Part shown: piece by piece, positions 1-10,665 of the stretch
Numbering within the stretch: position 1 is the first letter of the stretch
How the letters are laid out: every line of letters begins with the position of its first letter
Assembly: GCA_025210375.1 (NCBI GenBank)
Contig: JAOASB010000048.1
Coordinates: forward strand, 1-58,118
DNA: 58,118 nucleotides
Origin: Maledivibacter sp.
GTDB lineage: Bacteria; Bacillota; Clostridia; Peptostreptococcales; Caminicellaceae
Direction: 5' to 3'
Made by a program: the position numbers and the translations under genes
The notes under the pieces: model-generated
Told to the model about the DNA's origin: nothing
Seen by the model: the letters and a program-made list of their open reading frames with translations, nothing else
Database searches by the model: none

Positions 1-120
1 AAATAAAACTGGCGTTTCTTTATAGTTTGAATTGATTATCAAACTAAGGTTTAATTCCTTACACTGTTTAGTTTTCAATGTCCAAAGTTTTTTCGCTTCG
101 TTTCTCACCAACGACGCTTA
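1..120 (-). promoter_or_regulatory. rRNA operon leader with boxA-like antitermination element
   Basis: Read on the minus strand, the DNA after the promoter carries a GACATTGAAAACTA-type box, very like the boxA/leader sequence in front of Bacillus and Clostridium 16S genes. No 16S sequence is inside the window, so the rRNA operon itself lies beyond the left edge. The position directly after lysS matches B. subtilis, where an rrn operon also follows lysS. Confidence 0.7.
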
Positions 121-123
121 AAT

Positions 124-152
124 ATAATATCATTTTTGTTTTTCTTTGTCAA
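124..152 (-). promoter_or_regulatory. rRNA operon promoter P2
   Basis: The -35 TTGACA is at 147-152 and the -10 TATTAT at 124-129 on the minus strand, with exactly 17 bp between them and a TG one base before the -10 (extended -10). It is the second of two tandem promoters pointing left, 114 bp downstream of the first, as in many Firmicute rrn operons. Confidence 0.8.
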
Positions 153-237
153 CAGTTTTTGAAATTATTTTTAAAAAACTTTTTATAACTCTTTAAAAAT
201 ATTTTTTCCAAACCACTGTATTTTTTGACGCCTCTAT

Positions 238-266
238 ATCCTAACATAAACTATTTATCATGTCAA
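238..266 (-). promoter_or_regulatory. rRNA operon promoter P1
   Basis: The -35 TTGACA is at 261-266 and the -10-like TAGGAT at 238-243, spacer 17 bp, minus strand. A perfect -35 with a weaker -10, upstream of P2, is the usual tandem rrn arrangement. It starts just after the palindrome that follows lysS. Confidence 0.6.
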
Positions 267-280
267 ATGTTAATTTATGG

Positions 281-307
281 AGAGAGTATAGGTAACCTAT
301 ACTCTCT
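281..307. terminator. Perfect palindrome after lysS
   Basis: Two 13-base arms (AGAGAGTATAGGT and its complement) around a single base form a strong stem-loop 13 bp after the lysS stop. No run of U follows on either strand, so it may act as a transcript-end stabiliser or a weak terminator that separates lysS from the rRNA promoters. Confidence 0.5.
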
Positions 308-319
308 ATATAAATATCA

Positions 320-1795
<1,476 letters not shown>

Positions 1796-1810
1796 TTAAT
1801 ACTGCACCTC

Positions 1811-2290
1811 CTATTGTATTTTTATCTCAAGTATTTTATAATTTGTAACTCCATCAGGAATTTGAACCTCAACAGTTTCCCCTACTTTGCTTCCAATTAA
1901 AGCCTTTCCAACAGGAGATTCATTCGAAATCTTTAGTTCATAGGGATCAGCCTCAGCCGAACCAACAATAGTATATTCTACTTCTTCATCAAACTCTAAA
2001 TCCATAACTTTTACCGTCGAACCTACACTTACTACATCCTTAGATATATTACTTTCATCAACAACTCTTGCTTTTCTTAAGATGGTTTCAAGTTTAGCTA
2101 TTCTTTCCTCCACCTGTGCTTGTTCGTTTTTGGCTTCATCGTATTCAGAATTCTCACTTATATCTCCAAAAGCTAATGCTTGCTTTATTTTCTCAGCTAC
2201 TTCTTTTCTTTTTACTGCTTTTAGTTCTTCTAATTCATCTTCTACCTTTTTCAATCCTTGCTTAGTTAAAATTATTTCCTTATCAACCAT
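1811..2290 (-). CDS. greA: Transcription elongation factor GreA
   Basis: Binds the RNA polymerase secondary channel and stimulates cleavage of backtracked RNA. At 159 residues it has normal GreA length, with an N-terminal antiparallel coiled coil (about 1-75) and a C-terminal FKBP-like domain. The coiled-coil tip carries the conserved acidic motif GDISENSEY near residues 42-50, whose Asp and Glu help hold the catalytic Mg2+. The start is an ATG preceded by GGGAGAGG. It is the first gene of a greA-lysS pair, 15 bp apart. The upstream gap carries an M-family repeat and no clear consensus promoter that I could identify. Confidence 0.96.
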   Translation of the reverse strand: MVDKEIILTKQGLKKVEDELEELKAVKRKEVAEKIKQALAFGDISENSEYDEAKNEQAQVEERIAKLETILRKARVVDESNISKDVVSVGSTVKVMDLEFDEEVEYTIVGSAEADPYELKISNESPVGKALIGSKVGETVEVQIPDGVTNYKILEIKIQ

Positions 2291-2411
2291 TTATTACCTC
2301 TCCCTTATGATTTAATATTGAATATAATATTTCATAAAATAAGCAACCTTAATTCTTTTAAAGTAATGTTTATTTCCCTAATATATGTTATTTTGATAAA
2401 ATTATTCTTAC

Positions 2412-2580
2412 AATTGAGGAAATTGCATAACTCTGACTTAGCTAAGTTGCATATGCAAATATCATCCTTAATTTGAGTATTTAAGATATAGCATATTTGG
2501 TGGTATATACCTTTGGAGATTTTTAAACTATATATAGTAGCTGGTTTTTTGTAGGAAGTAATTATGCAATTTGCTCAATT
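2412..2580 (+). repeat. M-family inverted-end repeat, copy 1
   Basis: About 169 bp, bounded by near-matching inverted ends: AATTGAGGAAATTGCATAA at the left and TTATGCAATTTGCTCAATT at the right. It has no ORF. It is clearly related along its length to the copies at 33961, 45186 and 57962 (same orientation) and 22685 (opposite). It fills most of the 423 bp greA-dusB gap. The rest of that gap is AT-rich with one hairpin at 2607-2637. Confidence 0.8.
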
Positions 2581-2606
2581 AAATATAATGTTTGTAAGTA
2601 TTTAAT

Positions 2607-2637
2607 AGTATAAGCACTGGGCCTCAGTGCTTATACT
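2607..2637 (-). terminator. Stem-loop downstream of dusB
   Basis: Perfect 13 bp stem (AGTATAAGCACTG with its complement) around a 5-base loop, 77 bp past the dusB stop. The U-tract is poor, so it is a probable 3' end structure rather than a textbook intrinsic terminator. Confidence 0.5.
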
Positions 2638-2713
2638 TATGCGCATTATTATAATGTAGTTGTAATTTATTGTCAAGATAATAATTTACTGTTATTTTTA
2701 AAACCCCATAACA

Positions 2714-3670
2714 CTAAACAAGTATTTCATTAAGATGATTCTCTATCATCTTTACACTATTTGCAGTATTTATTTTATTTCTAACCTTAGCGGCATTTCT
2801 TATTCCCTTAAGATACCATGCACAATGTTTTCTCATCTCTCTTATGGCCACATACTCACTTTTATTTTCTATTAACATATATAGATGTCTTCTACATACC
2901 TCTACCTTTTCTTCTACCGTAGGAGAGGGTAAAACTTCTCCTGTTTTAAGATAGTGGGTAACTCTTTTAAATATCCATGGATTCCCTTGGGCTCCTCTGG
3001 CAATCATTATACCATCACAGTTAGTGATTTTTTTCATCTCTTTGGCATCCTCTACCGAGAATATATCTCCATTACCAAATACAGGTATATTAACGGCTTC
3101 TTTTACCCCTTTTATTATTTCCCAATTTGCCTTGCCAGTATAAAACTGCTCCCTTGTTCTTCCGTGTACGGAAATAGCATTAGCTCCACTCTCTTCTATA
3201 ACTTTAGCTACCTCCACAGCATTTATGCTGTCACTATCCCAACCGGTTCTTATCTTAACAGTGACTGGCTTATCAGATGCCTTCACTATACCACTTACTA
3301 TTTTGCCAATTAACTTAGGATTTTTCAAAAGCGCCGATCCATCACCATTTTTCACGATCTTAGGCGTAGGACATCCCATATTTATATCCAATATATCATG
3401 GTTATGATGGTTTATTTTTTTAGTAACCTCTGCCATAATTTCAGGATCCGAACCAAATATTTGAAGACCTACTGGTCTTTCTCTTTCTTCAATTTTCATT
3501 AGTCTTTTAGTTTTAGGATCATTATAATATATCCCCTTTGCGCTAATCATCTCTGTAAATACAATCCCACACCCAAATTCCTTACAGATAAGTCTAAATG
3601 TCAAATCTGTAACTCCAGCCATTGGTCCCAATGCAACAGGATTTTCTATATTTATATTTCCTATTTTCAA
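2714..3670 (-). CDS. dusB: tRNA-dihydrouridine synthase, DusB type
   Basis: FMN-dependent reduction of uridine to dihydrouridine in tRNA D-loops. The TIM-barrel signature is clear: VALGPMAGVTD near residues 12-22, and the catalytic cysteine in NMGCPTPK (Cys100). Further on come HGRTR and GNGDIF. I chose the TTG start at 3670 because AGGTGA sits 4-5 bases upstream and the protein then begins LKIGNINIENPV, as in the family (318 residues). The frame stays open up to 3760, but those extra residues are encoded by a P-family palindrome and are not family-like. The gene lies between coaX and greA, as in the related Bacillus locus. Confidence 0.95.
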   Translation of the reverse strand: MKIGNINIENPVALGPMAGVTDLTFRLICKEFGCGIVFTEMISAKGIYYNDPKTKRLMKIEERERPVGLQIFGSDPEIMAEVTKKINHHNHDILDINMGCPTPKIVKNGDGSALLKNPKLIGKIVSGIVKASDKPVTVKIRTGWDSDSINAVEVAKVIEESGANAISVHGRTREQFYTGKANWEIIKGVKEAVNIPVFGNGDIFSVEDAKEMKKITNCDGIMIARGAQGNPWIFKRVTHYLKTGEVLPSPTVEEKVEVCRRHLYMLIENKSEYVAIREMRKHCAWYLKGIRNAAKVRNKINTANSVKMIENHLNEILV

Positions 3671-3696
3671 TATATCACCTACTTTTATCTTACATA

Positions 3697-3802
3697 TATA
3701 TAGGGTTTTCATAGTATAACTTAACTTATACATGGACAAATATGCGACGGTTCTGGGCATTTTGGACGTGTATAAATTAAAGTTTTGAATGTAATCTCTA
3801 TA
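3697..3802. repeat. P-family palindromic repeat, copy 1
   Basis: A palindromic element of about 105 bp with TATAGG-type ends and inner arms ACTTATACATGGACAAA / GTGTATAAATTAA. It sits directly upstream of the dusB SD and extends the dusB reading frame artificially. It is closest to the copy at 17953, which matches in the reverse orientation over most of its length. Confidence 0.7.
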
Positions 3803-3807
3803 ATAAT

Positions 3808-3833
3808 AACGCCAGGATTAATATTCCCGGCAT
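3808..3833 (-). terminator. Probable terminator after coaX
   Basis: A GC-rich 7-8 bp stem (GCCGGGA / TCCTGGC with one G-U pair) starts 2-4 bp after the coaX stop. It is followed on the minus strand by GTTATTATTAT, a weak U-rich tail. Confidence 0.6.
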
Positions 3834-3834
3834 T

Positions 3835-4605
3835 TTATTCTTTATTCATCTCATATATTAACCTTAATCCTTCTAAAGTTAAAAATCTATCTACATGGTC
3901 TATGGTTTTTGACTCAGAGGCTATTAGTCCTGCCAACCCTCCAGTAGCTATTACTTTAACTTTTTTAGATTTAAGTTCTTCCTTCATTCTTTCTACCAAA
4001 TAGTCAACTAAACCAACGTATCCATATATAATTCCTGATTGCATACTTTGAATAGTATTTTTACATATAACCTTTCTAGGTTTGTTTAATTCGACTCTTG
4101 GCAGTTTAGCGGCTCTTTGAAATAATGCATCACTAGATATTTTTATACCCGGTGAAATTGTTCCTCCTAAATACTCACATTTTTCAGATATGGCACAAAA
4201 TGTAGTTGCTGTTCCAAAATCAACTACTATTATGGGGCCACCATATTTATGAAAAGCTGATACAGCATTAACTATTCTATCGGCTCCAACCTGTCTAGGA
4301 TTATCGTATTTTATATTTATTCCTGTTTTAATACCAGGTCCAACTACTATAGCTTCTTTATCACAAAACTTAATGGACATATGCTGAAGGGAATACATTA
4401 TAGTTGGAACTACTGAAGATATTATTACATCCGTAACCTCTCTCATATCTAAACCGTCATAGGTAAATAATTGATTTACTAACATACCAATTTCATCGGA
4501 TGTTTTTGATTTATCTGTAGACATTCTCCAATACTTTATTAATTCTTTATCTTTATATACACCTAATACAATATTTGTATTACCTACATCAAATGCTAAT
4601 AACAT
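3835..4605 (-). CDS. coaX: Type III pantothenate kinase
   Basis: Phosphorylates pantothenate, the first step of CoA synthesis, in the cytoplasm. The 256-residue ASKHA-fold protein shows the phosphate-binding motif [10 protein letters not shown] at residues 6-15. GADRIVNA is near 107-114 and DFGTATTF at about 129-136, with GGTISPG after it; these are hallmarks of CoaX rather than CoaA. In Bacillus the same gene lies between ftsH and the lysS end of this block. Here birA and the propionate island lie between ftsH and coaX. CoA supply is relevant to the neighbouring acyl-CoA pathway, but no regulatory link is visible. Confidence 0.95.
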   Translation of the reverse strand: MLLAFDVGNTNIVLGVYKDKELIKYWRMSTDKSKTSDEIGMLVNQLFTYDGLDMREVTDVIISSVVPTIMYSLQHMSIKFCDKEAIVVGPGIKTGINIKYDNPRQVGADRIVNAVSAFHKYGGPIIVVDFGTATTFCAISEKCEYLGGTISPGIKISSDALFQRAAKLPRVELNKPRKVICKNTIQSMQSGIIYGYVGLVDYLVERMKEELKSKKVKVIATGGLAGLIASESKTIDHVDRFLTLEGLRLIYEMNKE

Positions 4606-4923
4606 CTAAATCACCTACTTATCATCTATTGTATATGCTTACCGGACATTTTTCCCCTTTATTTTAGGGCCGCTTTTTTTAAAAGAAATGTCCTTAATAA
4701 TAATCATCTTAAGTATATTATCATGTTTAAGTAATCTTATCAATAATAATCCCATATTATTCGTAGAAAATTTAAAACCCTACTAGGTCATTTTATTTCT
4801 AAGATATTCGTGACATCCTCAACGTACCCTCTAGGTATACCTCAAACTTGATAAAGGTCTTAGAAATCAAAATCCCTTGTACTTTTTTAAACATTCCATA
4901 GAGAGTTTAGGATAAATCTTAAT
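4606..4923. other. Intergenic region birA-coaX, no gene
   Basis: 318 bp with no credible ORF. It holds an imperfect inverted repeat with ATTTCTAAGA / TCTTAGAAAT arms (about 4790-4870). Near 4890-4930 there is a fragment resembling the right part of a P-family repeat (ATAGAGAGTTT...AATTTATACAT). No terminator with a good U-tract was found after birA. Confidence 0.5.
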
Positions 4924-5907
4924 TTATACATAGCCATCGATTCCCCTTACGGAAACCTCTCCGGATATAATATTTATTATCTCTCCATCATCCTTTTTTA
5001 TTACTAGTTCACCATTTTGTGAAATATCTATGGCTTTTGCAATCATAGTTGTATTTTTATTGATTATTTTTACTGTTTTTCCTAATGTTACTGATCTTTC
5101 TTTACATATATCCACTGTCTTTTTTAAACTTCCAGTACCAATAAAATCGTAGTATAATTTTTCAAACTCCTTCACTATATTTATGACAAGTTTCCTTCTA
5201 GATACTTCACCTCCCAGAGTCATCCTTATAGAAGTAGCTATATCTTTTATGTCCTCTGGAAACTCATGTATATTTACATTTATCCCTATTCCTACTATTA
5301 CATAATTGATATCATTTAACTCTGCACTCATTTCCGTAAGTATTCCACATATCTTTTTATTATCAAGAATTATATCATTGGGCCATTTAATACCAACCCC
5401 TAAATTTGTGACCTTATCAATGGCATTGGCAACTGCGGCAGCTGTTATCTCCGTTATTTTCGCCGCTTCACTAGGATATATAGCTGGTCTTAGTATCATT
5501 GACATATAAATGTTACTCCCATTCGGTGATACCCAAGTCCTTCCCAATCTACCTCTACCACCGGTTTGCTCATCACTAATCACGATAGTCCCTTCCTCAG
5601 CACCATCCATGGCTAGTTTTTTACCATAATTATTTGTTGAATCAATGGTTTTAAAACAATATATGTCATTACCTAGCCTATTGGAGTCAAGTTCTATTAA
5701 AAGCTCTTCCCTTGATAATATATCCGGTTCTTCTATGAGCTTATAGCCCTTTCTAGGTATGGATTCTATTTTATAGCCCTCTTCTTTTAAGGCATTGATA
5801 TGCTTCCATATGGCGGTTCTACTTACATCCAATTGATTGCTTAATTGTTCTCCCGATATAAAATTTTCTTTATTCTTCTTAAGTACTGTTAATACTTCCT
5901 TTTTCAA
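4924..5907 (-). CDS. birA: Biotin--[acyl-carrier] ligase / biotin repressor
   Basis: Attaches biotin to acceptor lysines via biotinyl-AMP. It probably also represses biotin genes, because it has an N-terminal winged helix (residues 1-60, with SRTAIWKHINAL). The catalytic domain shows the biotinyl-AMP loop GGRGRLGR at about 117-124 and KWPNDI near 178. A C-terminal SH3-like domain follows. I chose the TTG start at 5907 because GGAGGG lies 5 bases upstream; the protein is then 327 residues. It sits immediately downstream of the methylmalonyl-CoA decarboxylase genes. The biotin carrier MmdC is an obvious substrate, so the placement makes functional sense. A terminator at 6043-6082 suggests it is a separate transcript or receives read-through. 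Confidence 0.95.
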   Translation of the reverse strand: MKKEVLTVLKKNKENFISGEQLSNQLDVSRTAIWKHINALKEEGYKIESIPRKGYKLIEEPDILSREELLIELDSNRLGNDIYCFKTIDSTNNYGKKLAMDGAEEGTIVISDEQTGGRGRLGRTWVSPNGSNIYMSMILRPAIYPSEAAKITEITAAAVANAIDKVTNLGVGIKWPNDIILDNKKICGILTEMSAELNDINYVIVGIGINVNIHEFPEDIKDIATSIRMTLGGEVSRRKLVINIVKEFEKLYYDFIGTGSLKKTVDICKERSVTLGKTVKIINKNTTMIAKAIDISQNGELVIKKDDGEIINIISGEVSVRGIDGYV

Positions 5908-6042
5908 ATTTAGCCCTCCAATTGTGGACAATTATAATATAAGTCTTCAAATTTATTACACTTCTAAATTATATATTAAATTTATTCCCATGTAAAAATA
6001 AACAAGTATGATGGCTAGTCTATTTTTAAAATGTGTTTAAAG

Positions 6043-6082
6043 CAAAAAACAAAAAGGACAGAAAGTACTCCTCCTGTCCTTT
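6043..6082 (-). terminator. Terminator of the decarboxylase operon
   Basis: Minus-strand stem AAAGGACAG / CTGTCCTTT with a 12-base loop, followed by TTGTTTTTTG. A canonical intrinsic terminator 12 bp after mmdB. Confidence 0.85.
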
Positions 6083-6093
6083 GATTTACTTTA

Positions 6094-7245
6094 CTATCCG
6101 AATAATGATAATAATACACCCGCCGCAACTGCTGAACCGATAACCCCTGAAACGTTAGGTCCCATTGCATGCATTAATAAGAAATTTGATGGGTTTTCTT
6201 GTTGTCCTACTACTTGGGATACCCTTGCTGCCATTGGTACTGCCGAAACCCCAGCGGAACCTATTAGTGGATTTATCTTTCCACCGGATACCCTATACAT
6301 GATCTTACCAAGTAGTACTCCTGCTGCTGTACCAACACCAAATGCAATTACTCCTAGTACGATTATCTTTATTGTCTGCCACTTCAGAAATGCATCTGCA
6401 GTCGCAGTTGCACCTACTGATAATCCAAGGAATATAGTAACTATATTGATCAGTGCATTGGATGCTGTTTCCGTTAGTCTTTGTGTTACTCCACATTCCC
6501 TAAATAGGTTACCAAGCATAAGCATACCTATTAATGTGGCCGCTGGTGGTAACATCAGTGATACTAATAATGTTACCATTATTGGGAATAGTATCTTTTC
6601 CGTCTTCGATACTGGTCTTAGCTGTTCCATCTTTACCATACGCTCTTTTTTAGTTGTTAGTGCCTTCATTATCGGCGGCTGTATGATTGGAACAAGTGCC
6701 ATATATGAATATGCCGCTACGGCTATAGGTCCAAGTATTTCCGGTGCTAATTTTGATGCCAGAAAGATTGCTGTAGGCCCATCGGCTCCTCCGATGATCC
6801 CGATAGCTCCTGCCTGCTGGGCAGTAAAGCCTAGGAATATTGCGCCTAAGAATGTGGTAAATATACCGAACTGCGCTGCTGCACCTAATAATAATGATTT
6901 GGGATTAGCTATTAGTGGCCCAAAGTCCGTCATTGCTCCTACGCCCATGAATATGATTGGTGGAAATATTCCAAGCTCATCACCCTGGAAGAAATACCAT
7001 AAAAGTCCACCGGGTATTACGTGGCCATGGGGATCTACTCCAGGAGCATTCATCATCCCCGCTAATGGTAGATTGGTTAAAAGCATACCAAAGGCTATGG
7101 GTACTAAAAGCAATGGTTCAAATCCTTTTTTTATTGCCAGATAGAGAAGCAAACATGATATAGCTAACATTACAATATGCTTTGGTTGCTGAAATAAAGT
7201 TATAAATCCTGTGCTATTCAGGAATTTAATTATGGCTTGACCCAT
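6094..7245 (-). CDS. mmdB: Na+-pumping methylmalonyl-CoA decarboxylase, beta subunit
   Basis: The membrane subunit that decarboxylates carboxybiotin and exports Na+ (OadB/MmdB/GcdB family). The 383-residue protein is almost entirely hydrophobic. It has the conserved Asp-containing segment [20 protein letters not shown] (about residues 149-168) and [14 protein letters not shown], typical of the cation-binding core. The C-terminal part [19 protein letters not shown] is also diagnostic. It is the last gene of the run mmdA-mmdD-mmdC-mmdB. Specificity for methylmalonyl-CoA rather than oxaloacetate or glutaconyl-CoA is inferred from the neighbouring mutase and epimerase. A GGAG SD precedes the ATG. 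Confidence 0.95.
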   Translation of the reverse strand: MGQAIIKFLNSTGFITLFQQPKHIVMLAISCLLLYLAIKKGFEPLLLVPIAFGMLLTNLPLAGMMNAPGVDPHGHVIPGGLLWYFFQGDELGIFPPIIFMGVGAMTDFGPLIANPKSLLLGAAAQFGIFTTFLGAIFLGFTAQQAGAIGIIGGADGPTAIFLASKLAPEILGPIAVAAYSYMALVPIIQPPIMKALTTKKERMVKMEQLRPVSKTEKILFPIMVTLLVSLMLPPAATLIGMLMLGNLFRECGVTQRLTETASNALINIVTIFLGLSVGATATADAFLKWQTIKIIVLGVIAFGVGTAAGVLLGKIMYRVSGGKINPLIGSAGVSAVPMAARVSQVVGQQENPSNFLLMHAMGPNVSGVIGSAVAAGVLLSLFG

Positions 7246-7296
7246 TCGTGCATCTCCTTTCCTTTGAAGTGTCCTTTTTAGGATATTAAGATAATA

Positions 7297-7695
7297 TTAT
7301 CCTAATACTATTAGAACATCTCCCGCATTTACTGATGCACCCTTGGAAACATTTACTGATACTACTTTTCCACCTGCAGGTGCCATTATTTCATTTTCCA
7401 TCTTCATAGCTTCTAATATAAGTAATACATCACCATTACCCACTGTATCTCCTTCTTTTACCTTTATGTCAAGTACTGTCCCTGGCATTGGAGCTGTGAT
7501 AGTGTTTGCACCCGCTGGAGCTGGAGCTGCTGGAGCCGCTGATTTTGGCGCAGGTGCAGCCTTTGGAGCTGGCGTTGGAGCTGCTGATCTTGGAGCCGCT
7601 GCTGGTCTTGATACCGGTGCTGATACAGCTCCGCCTATTTCTTCTACTTCTACTTCATATGCCTTACCATTTACAGTTATATTAAACTTTCTCAT
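7297..7695 (-). CDS. mmdC: Methylmalonyl-CoA decarboxylase, biotin carrier (gamma) subunit
   Basis: Carries CO2 as carboxybiotin from the soluble alpha subunit to the membrane beta subunit. The 132-residue protein starts with a short N-terminal segment. A flexible Ala/Pro linker follows (about residues 24-64), and then a biotinyl domain with the acceptor motif EAMKMENE; the biotinylated lysine is Lys98. The low-complexity Ala/Pro linker is standard for these swinging-arm subunits. It lies between mmdD and mmdB with an AGGAGG-type SD. It is the expected substrate of BirA encoded about 1.4 kb downstream. Confidence 0.95.
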   Translation of the reverse strand: MRKFNITVNGKAYEVEVEEIGGAVSAPVSRPAAAPRSAAPTPAPKAAPAPKSAAPAAPAPAGANTITAPMPGTVLDIKVKEGDTVGNGDVLLILEAMKMENEIMAPAGGKVVSVNVSKGASVNAGDVLIVLG

Positions 7696-7746
7696 TTTAG
7701 TTCCTCCTTCAAATCATTTGGTTTTGTATGGTTAACCACAGTATTT

Positions 7747-8160
7747 CTAAAGCATTTGATTCATTTGGTCTACTCTACCTGCTCTACCCCATGCTGGAGT
7801 AGCATCCGCCACCCTTACTATATTTCTTACTACTATATTGTGGGTAGATGTATTTAGACTTGCTGCTATAGCGGCCGTAATTATTGCTACTAGCTCTTCG
7901 CTTTCCCCTAGGTCTTCTTGTGGTTTTACCTCAGGAGCTGGTGCTGGCTTTACTGCATTAGTTGCCTTTTTAGTAGGCTGTGTAGTATGAAGGAGCTTAG
8001 TCATTATTATGATCAATCCCCATAAAATCATAAGTGCTACGAAGGTTATAGCCATTCCTAGCAATGTTACCTGTAGGGATGCCATAGTCTTTTCACCTAT
8101 AGTCATGGTCTTTATTATCTCAGGATCGGCTAATCTATCAACTAGACTTAAGTTTTCCAT
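7747..8160 (-). CDS. mmdD: Methylmalonyl-CoA decarboxylase, delta subunit (OadG family)
   Basis: A small membrane-anchored assembly subunit that links the carboxyltransferase to the beta subunit. It has one transmembrane segment (about residues 28-53), then a charged Pro/Lys linker. The C-terminal domain AAIAASLNTS...RNIVRV...WGRAGRVDQMN is characteristic of MmdD/OadG proteins. GTG and ATG occur in tandem at the start; I prefer the ATG at 8160, with GAGG seven bases upstream, giving 137 residues. It is separated from mmdA by a 126 bp F-family hairpin repeat, the only large gap among the decarboxylase genes. Confidence 0.9.
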   Translation of the reverse strand: MENLSLVDRLADPEIIKTMTIGEKTMASLQVTLLGMAITFVALMILWGLIIIMTKLLHTTQPTKKATNAVKPAPAPEVKPQEDLGESEELVAIITAAIAASLNTSTHNIVVRNIVRVADATPAWGRAGRVDQMNQML

Positions 8161-8200
8161 CACTTCACCTCTTTCTGTGTATATTTACGAAAAAACATAC

Positions 8201-8326
8201 CTTGCTAGAGAAGACACATATGTTTTTTGGAAGTTCCCTTTATAAAGCAGTTTTGTCCTTTCTCTATTTAAATGATAAACTGGTTTATAGGAGGAACTGG
8301 AAGAAAACATATGTGGCTTCTCCACC
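8201..8326. repeat. F-family hairpin repeat, copy 1 (inside the mmd operon)
   Basis: 126 bp between the mmdA stop and the mmdD SD. Its two arms of about 40 bases pair imperfectly (GAGAAG.CACATATGTTTT....AGTTCC..TATAAA), so the polycistronic mRNA would carry a long stem-loop here. The other copy, at 23853, keeps the arms paired although the sequence differs (CACATATA in both arms instead of CACATATG). No ORF. Confidence 0.8.
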
Positions 8327-8338
8327 GTCTAACTGTTT

Positions 8339-9886
8339 CTATAGTGGAATATTTCCGTGTTTTTTGGCTGGTCTTGTTTCACGCTTTGATGATAACATGT
8401 TTAGTGCATCTACAAGTCTTGGTCTTGTTGAGTTTGGCTCGATTACATCGTCTACCATACCTCTTTCCGCCGCCTTGTATGGTGTAGCAAATTCCTCAGT
8501 GTATTCGTTTATCTTCCTTTGTCTCATTTCCGCTGGGTTATCTGCATCCGATATATCTTTTCTAAATATGATATTTGCAGCTCCCTTTGGTCCCATTACT
8601 GCTATTTCTGCCGATGGCCATGCTAATACGATATCTGCTCCTAGCTCTTTGTTACACATTCCTATATATGATCCACCATAGGCTTTTCTAACTATTAGCG
8701 TCACCTTAGGTACTGTTGCTTCACTGTACGCATATAGCATCTTCGCTCCATGTCTTATGATTCCACCGTATTCCTGAGTAGTTCCTGGTAAAAATCCCGG
8801 TACATCTACTATATTTAATAGTGGTATATTGAAGGCATCACATGTTCTTATGAATCTTGCCGCCTTATCCGATGCACTTATATCCAAGCATCCTGCCAGT
8901 ACCTTTGGTTGATTTGCTATGATACCTACTGTACTTCCATTTATTCTTGCAAAGCATGTAAGCATATTTTGTGCAAAATATTGCTGATACTCATAGAAAT
9001 CTCCATCATCCACTATCAGTGATATTATGTCCTTCATATCATATGGTTTGTTTGGATTATCCGGTATTATCGTGTCTAACTCTGGTACTATTCTATTTAT
9101 ATCATCTGCTGTGTCAAATACAGGTGCTGTTTCCATATTATTTGATGGAAGGAAGCTAAGTAATCTTCTTATGTCAGCTATACAAGCTTCATCATTTGAC
9201 GATACAAAGTGGGCTACACCACTTTTGCTGTTGTGGGTCATGGCTCCACCTAAGGCTTCTGCTGTTACTTCTTCCCCCGTTACTGTTTTTATTACCTGTG
9301 GTCCTGTTATGAACATCTGGCTGGTTTGATCCACCATATATATAAAGTCTGTTATTGCCGGTGAGTATACTGCTCCCCCTGCGCATGGTCCCATGATTGC
9401 TGATATCTGTGGTATTACTCCTGAGGCTATGGTGTTTCTATAAAATATCTTTGCATAGCCACCTAAAGCATCTACCGCTTCTTGGATTCTTGCTCCACCT
9501 GAATCATTTAGTCCCACTACTGGCGCTCCTACTTTTAGGGCATTGTCCAATACCTTACAGATTTTTTCTGCATGCATTTCTCCTAGTGAGCCTCCGATTA
9601 CCGTAAAGTCTTGGGCAAAGGCATATACTAACCTTCCATCTACCATACCATATCCCGATACTACACCTTCTCCCGGTGCTTCCAACTTTTCCATACCAAA
9701 GTTTGTACATCTATGCTTTACAAACGCATCTAGCTCTACAAAGGTCCCCTCATCAAATAGAAGGTTTATTCTCTCCCTTGCCGTCAGCTTCCCTTTAGCA
9801 TGCTGCTTTTCAATTCTCTTTGCTCCTCCGCCCGCTTCTATCTTTTGGCGGCGCTTTCGTAAATCTTCTAATTTGTTTACAGCCAT
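8339..9886 (-). CDS. mmdA: Methylmalonyl-CoA decarboxylase, alpha (carboxyltransferase) subunit
   Basis: Transfers the carboxyl group from methylmalonyl-CoA to the biotin of MmdC, releasing propionyl-CoA. The 515-residue soluble protein has the two crotonase-like halves of the propionyl-CoA carboxylase beta / MmdA family. Visible blocks include KLTARERI near the N-terminus, [34 protein letters not shown], and in the C-terminal half [14 protein letters not shown] and AYGGSYIGM. It starts with ATG after GGGAGG. No biotin carboxylase gene is nearby, so decarboxylation rather than carboxylation is the likely direction. It follows the epimerase by 53 bp. Confidence 0.95.
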   Translation of the reverse strand: MAVNKLEDLRKRRQKIEAGGGAKRIEKQHAKGKLTARERINLLFDEGTFVELDAFVKHRCTNFGMEKLEAPGEGVVSGYGMVDGRLVYAFAQDFTVIGGSLGEMHAEKICKVLDNALKVGAPVVGLNDSGGARIQEAVDALGGYAKIFYRNTIASGVIPQISAIMGPCAGGAVYSPAITDFIYMVDQTSQMFITGPQVIKTVTGEEVTAEALGGAMTHNSKSGVAHFVSSNDEACIADIRRLLSFLPSNNMETAPVFDTADDINRIVPELDTIIPDNPNKPYDMKDIISLIVDDGDFYEYQQYFAQNMLTCFARINGSTVGIIANQPKVLAGCLDISASDKAARFIRTCDAFNIPLLNIVDVPGFLPGTTQEYGGIIRHGAKMLYAYSEATVPKVTLIVRKAYGGSYIGMCNKELGADIVLAWPSAEIAVMGPKGAANIIFRKDISDADNPAEMRQRKINEYTEEFATPYKAAERGMVDDVIEPNSTRPRLVDALNMLSSKRETRPAKKHGNIPL

Positions 9887-9939
9887 CCTTTATTTACCTC
9901 CCATAGCATATATTATCTTTGTTTTTATCAAAGTTTGTA

Positions 9940-10344
9940 CTATTGTCTTTCACTAAGCTCAACTAATACTCCATGGGAGCTTTTTGGATGCATAAATGCT
10001 ATCTTAGCTCCACCAGCTCCATATCTTGGCTTTTCATCAATCATTCTAAAGCCTTTTGACTTCATATGTTCAATTGCCTCTTCAATGTTTTCAACTTTGA
10101 ATGCTACGTGCTGTATTCCTTCTCCCTTTTTTTCAATGTACTTGGCAATTGGTCCATCGGGGGAAGTAGATTCAAGAAGTTCAACCTCTGTATCTCCTAA
10201 TGGTAAGAATGCTACTTTAACCTTTTGTTCTTCCACTGTCTCAGTCCCTTGAACCTCTAAACCCAAAGCCTCAGTATAAAACTTTAATGTTTCATCCAAA
10301 TTTTTTACAGCTATACCAATATGATCTACCTTTAAAACTTTCAT
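9940..10344 (-). CDS. mce: Methylmalonyl-CoA epimerase
   Basis: Interconverts (R)- and (S)-methylmalonyl-CoA, linking the mutase product to the decarboxylase substrate. The 134-residue glyoxalase-fold (VOC) protein keeps the metal ligands expected for the family: His8 (VDHIGIAV), Glu55 (TEVELLE), His79 (GIQHVAF) and Glu129 (GVLVELSE). I chose the ATG at 10344 because GGAGG lies upstream; the frame is open 13 codons further up, but those residues do not fit the family. Its position, directly before mmdA and after meaB, supports the assignment over other VOC enzymes. Confidence 0.95.
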   Translation of the reverse strand: MKVLKVDHIGIAVKNLDETLKFYTEALGLEVQGTETVEEQKVKVAFLPLGDTEVELLESTSPDGPIAKYIEKKGEGIQHVAFKVENIEEAIEHMKSKGFRMIDEKPRYGAGGAKIAFMHPKSSHGVLVELSERQ

Positions 10345-10429
10345 TCTAAATCCTCCTTCAAATTTATATTCATATAATTTCATCCTTCATCGGTCAATTG
10401 CAAGCGTCAACTGCCTCAGGAATTTCTAA

Positions 10430-10650
10430 AAGGTCAATACTTTTAAATCTAGGTTAAGATTAAGTACCAAATTGAAACTTATTATATAGATTTCCTAAAG
10501 TTAAACTTAATTTATACATCTCAAAATATCCGATGTTTCTAGGGATTTTTGATGTGTATAAATTAACTGTTTAAATGGAATATCTATAGAGAGTTCCAAG
10601 TAAATCTTAAAGTTAATTTTCAACTTTTAATTTTAATCTTAACCCTAAAG
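10430..10650. repeat. P-family repeat, copy 2, inside a larger inverted repeat
   Basis: The 321 bp meaB-mce gap has no gene. The P element spans about 10484-10588 with TATAGATTTCC / GGAATATCTATA ends. Its core is almost identical to the copy at 45302, with only a few base differences over about 85 bp. It is flanked by further inverted arms TAGGTTAAGATTAA (about 10449) and TTAATCTTAACCCTA (about 10632), suggesting one palindromic repeat inserted into another. Confidence 0.7.
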
Positions 10651-10665
10651 CTTCACCTTAAAGTT

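Noticed and set aside
6299..7144. Long open frame (281 codons) on plus, opposite mmdB
   Set aside because: It is the mirror of a hydrophobic gene; it has no SD, no family features, and mmdB on the other strand is certain.
6094..9886. Oxaloacetate or glutaconyl-CoA decarboxylase instead of methylmalonyl-CoA decarboxylase
   Set aside because: The alpha subunit is of the propionyl-CoA carboxylase beta type, not the OadA type, and mutase, epimerase and MeaB lie in the same run.
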